Shown here piece by piece: positions 17,785 through 28,600 of a stretch of DNA of 64,000 nt. The notes under the pieces are model-generated. The model ran no database searches, was not told the DNA's origin, and was given only the letters and a program-made list of their open reading frames with translations. The stretch's first letter is position 1, and each line of letters begins with the position of its first letter. The stretch comes from Oceanirhabdus sp942490885 (GTDB lineage: Bacteria; Bacillota; Clostridia; Clostridiales; Clostridiaceae): NCBI GenBank assembly GCA_942490885.1, contig CALNYT010000002.1, forward strand, positions 3,658,001-3,722,000, in the 5' to 3' direction. Both the position numbers and the translations under genes were made by a program.

Positions 17785-17958
17785 TTACCTAATTAAAATA
17801 GCATAAATGGACATTAAAATAAACATAATGCAGATACTTCCTATTAAAGTGTTACCGGAGGTATCTTCTTCTTTTTTTACTTTTTTAAGTATAGTAACTG
17901 TATTTGCATATAATACTCCTGCTGCAACTATTGATCCATAATACCAGAGCACATCCAT
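17785..17958 (-). CDS. Small membrane protein, 57 residues
   Basis: An ATG at 17958 follows GGGAGGAT. The protein has two hydrophobic helices (YYGSIVAAGVLYANTV and GSICIMFILMSIYAIL) separated by a charged KKVKKEEDTS loop. No family is recognised. Confidence 0.6.
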   Translation of the reverse strand: MDVLWYYGSIVAAGVLYANTVTILKKVKKEEDTSGNTLIGSICIMFILMSIYAILIR

Positions 17959-18217
17959 AAATTTATCCTCCCATTAAATTTATTTAGTACATTTTACTAT
18001 TTCGAAGTAATAGTTAATTTGATTTATCTTACAATCTAGGCAAATAACGTATTACAATACTATTTCAATATGAGTTTAAAATTTCCTTTAAATTAAAGAG
18101 CAGCTATTTAAGACTGCTCTTGAACAATACTCATTTGTTGTGACTTAATTACTTCTTTGATTTTTAACCTTTTACGCCGCGATTTAACTCTCTAATATGA
18201 AGGAAGGAGTATTAAAA

Positions 18218-18481
18218 ATGAAAATAGTGAAATCATCAATAGGAGATTATATTGAGGTAGAATTAAATGAATTTCTTGAAGAAGTTAAAAAAGATAATCT
18301 AAAAGCATTTTGGGTAGATGGTCCTAATTTTTCAATTGAAAAGATGAAGAGATTAGGTGATGTTAGGCTTGAACATTTTGAAGTAGATTCTATTAATCAG
18401 ATAGAAATATATGTTAATGATATTCAACTTGGGTTTATAAGTTTAGCTAATTCAAAATCAATTCAGTATTACACAAAATGA
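18218..18481 (+). CDS. Hypothetical protein, 87 residues
   Basis: The start at 18218 (MKIVKSSIGDY) follows AAGGAAGGAG; an in-frame ATG 21 bp upstream includes that site. The protein is soluble and acidic with alternating strands and helices (FWVDGPNFSIEKMKRLGDVR). No family is recognised. It is a single gene followed by a perfect hairpin. Confidence 0.55.
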   Translation: MKIVKSSIGDYIEVELNEFLEEVKKDNLKAFWVDGPNFSIEKMKRLGDVRLEHFEVDSINQIEIYVNDIQLGFISLANSKSIQYYTK

Positions 18482-18494
18482 AGCTAATAGGTTG

Positions 18495-18519
18495 AACTAG
18501 CCGATTTAACCGGCTAGTT
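18495..18519 (+). terminator. Hairpin after the 87-residue gene
   Basis: AACTAGCCG and CGGCTAGTT form a 9-bp perfect stem with a 7-base loop 14 bp after the stop. No strong T-run follows. Confidence 0.5.
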
Positions 18520-18580
18520 GGAAATAAATCTAATGACCATTTTTCCCACGTCGTCAATATGGTCAAAAATAAATTCGTAT

Positions 18581-18892
18581 TTAATCATAATATGATTTCA
18601 ATCCACAATTAGGGCATTTATGTGGGATATGGTGCCTAGTTTCAAAGTCATATCCACACCTAGGACACCTAATTGAAAATGCTAATATAATTATTGTTAA
18701 ACTATAACAAATATAAAATAAAATCACTGAACCTATCTGTAATCTCTGTGGTATCAGATTTATAATATTCCAAAAATCTGGCATTAAAAACGGTTGTACT
18801 GCTGCTATAACTAGCATTCCTAAATAATAAATTTTGTATCTTCTTCTTCTTCTAAACTTTTTTATTAAATGCCTTTCATTTTCTTTTTCCAT
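18581..18892 (-). CDS. Membrane protein with C-terminal zinc ribbon
   Basis: The 103-residue protein starts at 18892 after AAGGAGG. Order: a basic N-terminus (KKFRRRRRYK), two membrane helices (YLGMLVIAAVQPFLM and IGSVILFYICYSLTIIILAF), then CPRCGYDF...CPNCGLK, a two-CxxC zinc ribbon on the cytoplasmic side if the basic N-terminus is inside. The role is unknown. Confidence 0.6.
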   Translation of the reverse strand: MEKENERHLIKKFRRRRRYKIYYLGMLVIAAVQPFLMPDFWNIINLIPQRLQIGSVILFYICYSLTIIILAFSIRCPRCGYDFETRHHIPHKCPNCGLKSYYD

Positions 18893-18994
18893 AAAAACCT
18901 CCTTCTAAAAACATATTATTCTAATTTGAAAATATTTAAATTTTAAGATAATTTAATTCATAGACAAGCATATTGATTCATATAAGACAAAATA

Positions 18995-19021
18995 AACGCT
19001 CACAAGCTAAATGTGGGCGTT
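18995..19021. terminator. Bidirectional terminator
   Basis: AACGCTCACA and TGTGGGCGTT form a 10-bp stem with one G-T pair, with T-runs on both strands. Confidence 0.55.
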
Positions 19022-19180
19022 ATTTTTGTGTCATGAAATAGAACTATTGTTATGTAATTATTACTCTTCTTTTAAAACGTAATACAAATAAAATGTGTAT
19101 TAAAAACAATCTAAATCCATATGTGAATTATATCATATTGTTGTAAAAATAACCAAAACCAATGATTGTCTTTATAAAAC

Positions 19181-19214
19181 AAACGGAGTACTTAAATATT
19201 TTAGCACTCCGTTT
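19181..19214 (-). terminator. Terminator of the Tn554-like operon
   Basis: AAACGGAGT and ACTCCGTTT pair around a 16-base loop, 14 bp past the tnpC stop; T-rich sequence follows on the minus strand. Confidence 0.6.
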
Positions 19215-19227
19215 ACTTTAAATAATT

Positions 19228-19608
19228 TTAAATCTTCTTATATATATCAGCGTAACTTATCTTCAATTGTTCTCTAAGTTCTTTATTTTCTTCATCTAAT
19301 TTCTTAATTCTCCTTTTCAAACTTGCAATTATAGCATCTTTATTATTTTCATCCATTTCTGTTTTAACTTGTGATGGTGTAGGTACTTTGGATTGATTTA
19401 ACCTAATCTCTTCTATTCTTTTTCTAATATCTTTATTGTTATAAAGAGTTGATTTAGTAATACCACTTTCATTAGCAACACTATTAAAATTGATAGATTT
19501 ATGAACCTTCATAAGTCTTTCTATTGCTTGCTCTACTTTTTGATGTGTTTTAGCTTTACGTTGTTCATGTAACTTTTTAAATTGCTCCTTACGATTGAAA
19601 TCACTCAT
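19228..19608 (-). CDS. tnpC: Tn554-type TnpC-like protein (DUF6262-type)
   Basis: The start at 19608 follows AAAGGTG and overlaps the end of tnpB by 8 bp, so the two were translationally coupled. The 126-residue protein has a basic N-terminal helix, an HTH-like segment (FNSVANESGITKSTLYNN) and a C-terminal coiled coil (SLKRRIKKLDEENKELREQL). In Tn554 transposons this third protein helps direct the two tyrosine recombinases. Here it survives although tnpB and tnpA are broken. Confidence 0.7.
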   Translation of the reverse strand: MSDFNRKEQFKKLHEQRKAKTHQKVEQAIERLMKVHKSINFNSVANESGITKSTLYNNKDIRKRIEEIRLNQSKVPTPSQVKTEMDENNKDAIIASLKRRIKKLDEENKELREQLKISYADIYKKI

Positions 19609-21706
19609 TCTTATCACCTTTTTTCTTTAGTCTATCTAACCTGCTGTAAACAATATTTCCTTCAGATATTTTGGAGTGTATATCCTTATATAGTTTTAGT
19701 AATTCTTCATTTTCTTCAGCCATATCAATTCTATTATATGCTTTGGCACTCTCTATCATAGATTTAGTAGAGTTTATAAGTATTTCGTATTTTATGATAT
19801 CACCTTCAAATGCTCCAACACATAAATCCCTACAAGGTGCTCCTCCATTACAAGTTAGACAAGGTGGCTGCTTTGCAAACTTACACTTACCATTGGTTCG
19901 TTGTAAGCACGTTCCATAAGGTGTATCAATAGCATTTAACTTATGATTAGTCCAAAGCATATCAAGAGCATCAGAAGGTATTTCACCGTTATTCTCTTCT
20001 TTTAATTTAGAACCTTCCTCAAAACTAAAAACACCTTGTTTTACCGCATTATCAAATACTTTTCTTTTAGTATCATCAAGTAATCTTGCATATACCATGG
20101 TCATTTCTGGCGAAGCATGAGCCAACAGCTCTTGAACTGTAAATATATCTGCACCACCATTAAGCATTTTTATAGCATACGTATGCCTAAAAGAGTGACT
20201 TTTAAAGTGATATCTATTACCCAGTTCATCTGTTATATTATAATCTATTGCTAATCTATTTAATTCATTTTGTATATATTTTCGAGGGTAAGGTTTTCCT
20301 TTTCTTTTCCCACTATATGTGTTGAATATTAATTTGTTAGGATTATTGTCTTGATTACTTTTTTCTTTACCTTCATGAATTAGCACTGCTAGCATATTAG
20401 CAATTTCATCATCAATAGGTATTCTATGACCTTTTACATAAGTCTTTTCTATATCTGTTTCAATCCAATATTTGTTATTTAGTTTAACTAAGCAATCTTG
20501 TTTTAATCCTAATACATCTGATATTCTTAGTCCTGTACTGAACATAGTAAATACAACTGGGACAACCTTTTTAGGTAGATTATTTATATTTTTAAATAAC
20601 TGTTCTAATACATGCTCAGGTATATAATCTATTTGATCATAAGGTTTCTTTTTCTCTGTTGGTTTATCAAAAGGAAATATTAATACTCTAACATTCTTTA
20701 TAGGGGCGATGTCATATTCATGTAATTGAATATCAGATAAGAATTTTTGAACTTTTCTTAATGAGTTTCTAATATAACTTGATGGATTAGCATTTTTTTG
20801 AGTTAAATTTTCTTTAGCATAAATTTTTAACCATTCTAAGTATTTCTCTATATGTTCTCTTTCTAGTCCTCTTAAATCATTTCAATTAGGTTCTATTCCA
20901 CAAATAAAATTTATAAATGGAGTCAGCTGAAATAAAGACCTTTTTGCTGTACTCCACGAAAAATTATAATTAGCAATTAATCTTTGCTTAATATATTTTT
21001 TAACTTGATTTCTAATATTTATATTATTTATTTTATTAAACTTGATATTATAACTTGCGGAAGATTTATTGTAAGTAATTCCAAACTGCTCTAAATTTCT
21101 AACATCCCAAATATCTTTTTCCCATTCTTTACGATCATCTATTAGTTTAGATAATTTTTCATAGATATTTATCAAAAATTTAGCACTAGGCGATTTGACT
21201 TCATAATCATCATAACCAGCTACTTTAGTTGTTTTAATAATTTTAACACCGTTACTAACAAGCCAATCTGTCCATTCAATATTAACCTTATTTAACTCTA
21301 AATCAAGTATTGAATTAAGCTTAGGATATTTTTTATTTATAAATTCTGTTAGTCTACTTATTAATGGCATTTGTGTTATTAAAATAGAAATTATTTTCAT
21401 ATCATCAGAAAATAGTTTATTATAAACTATAAATTTAACTTCTTTATTAATATTAGGATTACTAAAATTAAAAATTATATTTTTAGGTTTATATTTATAA
21501 TTTTGAACTTGTTCTTTGAATTGTGATATATCCCTAAAAAAATCTATATGCCATTTATTATTTTCTAAAAAGTAGTTAGTTTCAACTTCATTATAATTTA
21601 CTGTTCCATCATAATTTATGTTTTTTTCAATGTAACTTGATAAAGTAGTAGTCATCTTATCCTTGTGTTGGTTAGTATAATTTCTTACGCCTATTGCTTT
21701 ATTCAT
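19601..21706 (-). pseudogene. tnpB: Tn554-type TnpB tyrosine recombinase with an in-frame stop
   Basis: From ATG 21706 the frame runs 701 codons to 19601 but is cut by one TGA at 20882-20884 between GIEPN and NDLRGLERE, in the same frame on both sides. The C-terminal half has the recombinase residues: Arg in STGLRISDV, HSFRHTYA, and HASPEMTMVYARL with the nucleophilic Tyr. A Cys-rich zinc-like tail (CKFAKQPPCLTC) follows, typical of TnpB. One base change would restore it; otherwise the catalytic half is not made. Confidence 0.8.
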
Positions 21707-21902
21707 TAGTATCTCCTTTATTTAATTTAAAAGCTGATTGTGCTTTTTCCCAATGTTCTCTTATATCTTCATCCGAAGGATGCAGGTACATATTCATAGT
21801 AGTTTGTATTTGAGAGTGTCCTAAGCGTTCTTGTACTTGCTTTATATCTTTTGTTTGACGATAATATATAGTGGCATGGGTATGCCTCTTATGGTGAGCT
21901 CA
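21699..21902 (-). pseudogene. tnpA: Tn554-type TnpA, C-terminal fragment
   Basis: The minus strand reads HHKRHTHATIYYRQTKDIKQ and then LGHSQIQTTMNMYLHPSDED, the box II region of a tyrosine recombinase with its HxxR and Tyr. Its stop overlaps the tnpB start, as in Tn554. Everything upstream of the HHKRH motif is missing because the sequence turns at a palindrome into another integrase. Confidence 0.75.
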
Positions 21903-22074
21903 CCATAATAGACACACTTATGCAACACAACTCTTTGAGGCAAATGTTCCACTTAAAACTATTCAAACACTACTTGGGCATTCTGATATCTCAATTACTG
22001 CTAATATATATACTCATGTACTGCCTAAGGAGAAGATTAAAGCAGCTGAGACATTGAATAGGTTGTTTGTGTAG
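21901..22074 (+). pseudogene. Phage-type integrase, C-terminal fragment
   Basis: The plus strand reads HHNRHTYATQLFEANVPLKT, then LLGHSDISITANIYTHVLP and a TAG stop, which is the end of a tyrosine integrase. It begins at the same conserved motif where the opposing TnpA fragment begins, with the palindrome at 21890-21907 shared between them. No start or N-terminal domain exists. Confidence 0.75.
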
Positions 22075-22097
22075 ATAGTACTTTACCTATACTAAAT

Positions 22098-22150
22098 AAA
22101 ATAGATTCAAATTCCATCTAGTTAACTCCCTTAGAATTTGAATCTATTTT
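22098..22150. terminator. Terminator after the integrase fragment
   Basis: AAAATAGATTCAAATTC and GAATTTGAATCTATTTT form a 17-bp perfect stem. The right arm recurs at 29161-29177, next to a second integrase remnant. Confidence 0.75.
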
Positions 22151-22674
22151 TTATTTCATGAGTAGTATAAATACTACTCATTTACGAATATACATTTCCT
22201 ATTTGTTATCAATTCATTTAATCATAGACTAATGATTTATTCTTCAATAACTAAAATATATCCAACAAAACAATTATATACATCATTACATCATACTAGG
22301 TAATAACAATCCAAAATGGAAGTGCAACTAATAGAAGCCCTGTGATTTTACTCCCATAAGTATGGAATAATCCAAAAGTTTGATATTTAAGAATTACCAC
22401 TATAATTGAAATTACCCTGATTAAATAATCACCCTTTTGTACTTCAAGAAATTCAAATTCAATGTAAATTTCCTGTTATTAAAAGTCCAAATTAAGATCA
22501 ACAAATTTATCAATTTTTATATAATATTTTGATATCCGCGATTTAGAGCATATCCTTGTATTGAACTTATCATAATAAATATTGTATTTTAATAAAATAT
22601 TCATATCCTAGGGTACTAGTTATAACCTGAAGTTATGGTCACCATAATAATTTAAGATTTATCTTTAAATTTTT
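22151..22674. other. Intergenic stretch with a possible membrane-protein remnant
   Basis: A minus-strand frame near 22290-22460 reads VISIIVVILKYQTFGLFHTY and then LLLVALPFWIVIT before a stop, but has no start codon or ribosome site. Otherwise nothing is recognised. Confidence 0.25.
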
Positions 22675-25600
22675 TTAATCTTCTGGCAATGCAATTCCAC
22701 GATACAAATGTTTTCTTGCCAAATCTATTGTATTCTTATTTCCATTTCTAGTCATTTCAACTCTATTAATCACTCGAAGTGATTCTCCAGTACCAAACTT
22801 ATTTATAAAATCTGCTGCTTTAAATTTTGCTTTCATAATTTCAACCACTGTATTTTCTCCTTGTTTATGACACTCTGATAAAGGAAGTAACAATTTATAA
22901 ATGTTCTCAACACCTACGACAAAACTTTGAGAATAACTTATTGATGACTTAACATTTGATAATTGCTTATTCACCTCATCTTTCAACGCTGAAGAAATAC
23001 AAGTTAAAACCCTCAGTTTATCATAATGATCTGTTAGACTTCCAGGTGCAAATACAACCTCTGTACCCATCTTTGCCATCACATATCCAAAGCCAAAGAC
23101 TTTATCAATCACAGTATCTGCTCCTTCACGCATCGTTCCACCCAATACCGATAAAGCAATTCTATTAACATAGTTTCTGCCTTCTTCAGTATAAATATTC
23201 TTTAATTTTTGAGCTGCATCTCTAACCTCTTTCATCTCTGCTGTTTTAGCAATTGTATCAAGTAAATACAAGTAATCTTCATTGATTTCTGTTGCTGTTT
23301 GAATCAAATAATATTCTTCAAAAGCAGGAGTTAGTATATTAACAGCATTTCCTGTATAACCTAAAACGTCTGAACTAACTTTGAATGTTTTTTTCATTTT
23401 ATTTAAAAATCTTTGATTCTTAGCAAATCCTCTTATTAGTTCATCTACCTTTACAATATTTTTACCTTCTAAGAATTTAGAATCTCTTAATATATCTAGT
23501 GGAGCAATTCTTCCACAAGAACTATAATGATAATCATATGCCTCCAATACCTGATCAATATACACATTAACTTTAGAGAGATCTTTCTCAAAGATTTCTG
23601 TGAAAATTGCTTGTTCATTAACTACGAACTCTTTAAGACATCCAGCAACAATTGATTTGTACTTTAAGTAATTGGAACCTTTCCTCGTACTCTCAATTTC
23701 TCCACTTGCTTCGCTAATTATTGAAATCAATATTTTCTCAGCTCTATCTTTGGTTAAATCGTTAAAAGTTACGTAATTCCAAAATCCATTATTGAATATA
23801 CCATCTGCAGCCACTAATGAAACTCTTTGAAAACCACTCCAAAATCCTGTAGTTATTCCGTCATAATACCCTTTATACTGAAAAACAGAATTGTTGACAG
23901 CATAATCCCATAAAGAGTAGTCGTATATTTTTAGTCTAATAGATTCATTAATATTATTAACCATCTTTATTGTATTAACAATTCTTTCAGCATCATTGAT
24001 ATTATTATCTTTAATAATCATACTTGAGTACTCTCTATTAGTATAAATTCTAGTTATTTGTTTCTTTGAATCCCATTCTATGGTACTCCCTAAATAATTT
24101 ACAAAAAATTCAATTGGCACATATAATTGTCCATGTAACATAAACGGAGATAATTTAAGGTTTTGAGTTTGATTATTAACCAAAATAGTTCTTATTCCGC
24201 TTGCGATTTGTATGATATTGTCTTCAATGTATATTTTAAACTTACCATTTAAATCATCGAAATCTACACTTCCTCCATAAAGATTAATTATCTCCTCAAT
24301 AGGAATGTAAGCATCATTGTCAACAATTATGGGTGTAACTGCAATAGATTCATCCAATTTAACAACTGTATCATTTATTAGCATGTAGGGATTGTTCATA
24401 TACAAAGTTATAATAGCCTCTTCATAAAAAGTCACTGACTCCTTCTGTTTGTCTTCGCCTATAGTATCTAATTCATTAGGTACTATTGTTATTTCTAGCG
24501 ATTTACTATTTATTTGCTTACTGTCTTTATATACATCTATTCTTATATTTTGCTTTTCATTTACATTCATCACTTTTGCAACATTACCCATTATCATCAA
24601 TTTATTGTTATTAGATGCTACATCGTATTTTACATTATCTATAATTCTATGGAACTTACCATTAATATTTTGTACTGTTCTTAAACGTGTTCCATTTTTA
24701 ATAATCATTTTCCCCTCGGTCCAACTTCCATCGCCTAATAGACCTTCAATCGAATAAGTTACTTTAATATTCATTATATCATTTATAGCTTGATATAAGT
24801 AGTACTCTAGTTCTTCAAGAGTATAGTAGCTACCTTCTAATTCAAATGCATACACAAACTGGAGTAAACAATCATTTAAATAATCATCAAATGTATCATC
24901 AATAGCTAACTTAAATTCAAATACTTCTGGATACATGTTACATAGCTTCATTAGATTTGTACGAGCATTTCTATTCCCCGCCCAAGGCATCTTTAATTCA
25001 CCTATTACCGCTTTATTCAAAAACTCATATAGCTCATCAAAAGAAGAGTATTTATTAGTAAGTTCATATTTCTCTACAAAGTCTAGTAATGCCTTTTTTA
25101 ATTCATCATCATATTCATCTTTGAGCTCTAAATCGTACTTAAAAATAACAGGATACGTATTTGCTAACTTCATCAGATTCTCACGTGCAACTCTATTTAC
25201 ACTCGTATTTTCTCCTACAGATATCTTCTTTTCACCTAATAATACTCCTTCTCCACCTTTAATCTTTGCCCATATGTGTATCCAATAATCTCCTGGTTCT
25301 TTTAATATACCTTCACCAGCTTTTATTTCTGGAATATTGGTAAGACTATATTTCTTATTAGATATATTAGTTTTTCTAAAATACTCTTTTCCTACCTGTT
25401 TCTGATTAGGTCCTTTTATATTAATCGTTACTATATCTACATATTTATCAATACCATAGACATACCCTTCAAACTCAAACCTCTCATTTAATTTAAGTGT
25501 TTTGTTATCTAAATTAAAATCTTTTAATATTGGTTTATTTTTGTTAACAATTGAAAATTCTCTACTTATCCTTGTTTCATTTTTATACTCATCCACACCT

Positions 25601-28600
25601 ATTAAATCTATTCTATAGTTCATCCCTTCTTTTATTTTGCTTTTGTGTAGTGTTATATAACTGCTACTTGTTGTTGTACTTAAGATTTCTTTACCTACTT
25701 CCTTTTCATATACTTTTATTCTATATTCCTTTACCCTTTCTACCTTATCCCATTTAATTCTTACATTTTCAAATGGCAACTGCTCATTTTCTTTAGGATT
25801 TACTAATTCAATATCTTCTAGTTCATCATTTTCTACTGTAAAGTATAACTCTGTCCATGCTCCTTCAAAATTATTATCATTATTAAATGCACCTACTGCT
25901 AATCTATATTCATCTCCTGGAATCAATTTACTATTACTGATACTATAAACATTGTTTGTTGTCACTGTATTTACTTCTACCTTGTCAGTTCTTAAGTTTC
26001 TTAGTGCTACCTTATATTTTGTTGCTCCTTCTACCTTATTCCACATTACTAACATATTTGAATCTTTAACTACAGAATTATTTTGTGGATTTCTTACATT
26101 TGGCTTATCAGGTATGGGTTCATTTTCTACTGTAAAATATAACTCTGTCCATGCTCCTTCAAAATCTTTATCATTATTAAATGCACCTACTGCTAATCTA
26201 TATTCATCTCCTGGAGTCAATTTACTATTACTGATATTATAAACATTGTTTGTTGTCACTGTATTTATTTCGATTTTGTCAGTTCTTAAGTTTCTTAGTG
26301 CTACCTTATATTTTGTTGCTCCTTCTACCTTATTCCACATTACTAACATATTTGAATCTTTAACTACAGAATTATTTTGTGGATTTCTTACATTTGGCTT
26401 ATCAGGTATGGGTTCATTTTCTACTGTAAAATATAGCTCTGTCCATGCTCCTTCAAAATTATTATCATTATTGAATGCTCCAACAGCTAATCTATATTCA
26501 TCTCCTGGAGCCAATTTACTATTACTGATATTATAAACATTGCTTGTTGTCATTGTATTTATTTCGATCTTGTCAGTTCTTAAGTTTCTTAGTGCTACCT
26601 TATATTTTGTTGCTCCATTTACTCTATCCCATCTTACTAACATATTTAGATCTTTTACAATAGAATTATTTAGGGGATTTTTTACATTTGGTCTTTCTGG
26701 TACAGGTTCATTTTCTACTGTGAAATATAGTTCTGTCCATGCTCCTTCAAAATTATTATCATTATTAAATGCTCCAACAGCTAATCTATATTCATCTCCT
26801 GGTGTCAATTTACTATTACTGATACTATAAACATTGGTTGTTGTCATTGTATTTATTTCGATCTTGTCAGTTCTTAAGTTTCTTAGTGCTACCTTATATT
26901 TTGTTGCTCCATTTACTCTATCCCATCTTACTAACATATTTAGATCTTTTACAATAGAATTATTTAGGGGATTTTTTACATTTGGTCTTTCTGGTACAGG
27001 TTCATTTTCTACTGTGAAATATAGCTCTGTCCATGCTCCTTCAAAATTATTATCATTATTGAATGCTCCAACAGCTAATCTATATTCATCTCCTGGAGTC
27101 AATTTACTATTACTGATATTATAAACATTGTTTGTTGTCACTGTATTTATTTCTACCTTGTCAGTTCTCATGTTTCTTAGTGCTACCTTATACTTTGTCG
27201 CTCCATTTACTTTATCCCATCTTACTAGCATATTTAAATCTTTTACTACAGAATCATTCTGAGGATATCTTATATTTGGACTCAATGGTACTGGTTCTTC
27301 TTCTACTGTAAAGTATAACTCTGTCCATGCTCCTTCAAAATCATTATCATTATTAAATGCACCTACTGCTAATCTATATTCATCTCCTGGAGTCAATTTA
27401 CTATTACTGATACTATAAAGATTGATTGTTGTCATTGTATTTATTTCTACCTTGTCAGTTCTTAAGTTTCTTAGTGCTACCTTATACTTTGTCGCTCCAT
27501 TTACTTTATCCCATCTTACTAGCATATTTAAATCTTTTACTACAGAATTATTTTGAGGATATCTTACATTTGGACTCAATGGTACTGGTTCTTCTTCTAC
27601 TGTAAAGTATAGCTCTGTCCATGCTCCTTCAAAATTATTATCATTATTAAATGCACCTACTGCTAATCTATATTCATCTCCTGGAGTCAATTTACTATTA
27701 CTGATACTATAAACTCTGTTTCCTGTCCATTCATTTATTTCGATCTTGTCAGTTCTTAAGTTTCTTAGTGCTACCTTATATTTTGTTGCTCCATTTACTC
27801 TATCCCATCTTACTAACATATTTAGATCTTTTACAATAGAATTATTTAGGGGATTTTTTACATTTGGTCTTTCTGGTACAGGTTCATTTTCTACTGTGAA
27901 ATATAGTTCTGTCCATGCTCCTTCAAAATTATTATCATTATTGAATGCTCCAACAGCTAATCTATATTCATCTCCTGGAGTCAATTTACTATTACTGATA
28001 CTATAAAGATTGATTGTTGTCATTGTATTTATTTCAATCTTGTCAGTTCTTAAGTTTCTTAGTGCTACCTTATATTTGGTCGCTCCATTTACTTTATCCC
28101 ATCTTACTAGCATATTTAAATCTTTTACTACAGAATCATTCTGAGGATATCTTATATTTGGACTCAATGGTACTGGTTCTTCTTCTACTGTAAAGTATAA
28201 CTCTGTCCATGCTCCTTCAAAATCATTATCATTATTGAATGCTCCAACAGCTAATCTATATTCATCTCCTGGTGTCAATTTACTATTATTGATAACATAA
28301 ACTCTGTTTCCTGTCCATTCATTTATTTCGACCTTGTCAGTTCTCAAGTTTCTTAGTGCTACCTTATATTTCGTTGCTCCTTTTACTGTATCCCAATTCA
28401 CCATCATATTTAGATCTTTTACAATAGAATTATTTAGGGGATTTTTTACATTTGGTCTTTCTGGTACAGGTTCATTTTCTACTGTGAAATATATAGGTTC
28501 AGCCCATTTGAAATTTTGCTCATCTTGGTATGCCCCCACAGCCACTTTATACCGATGTCCTTGCTTTAAATCTTCTTTATCAACAAGATAATAATTTTCA

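Noticed and set aside
22956..28591. Many plus-strand reading frames opposite the giant gene, several of identical length and 294 bp apart
   Set aside because: They are antisense shadows of the 294-bp repeat units and have no ribosome sites.
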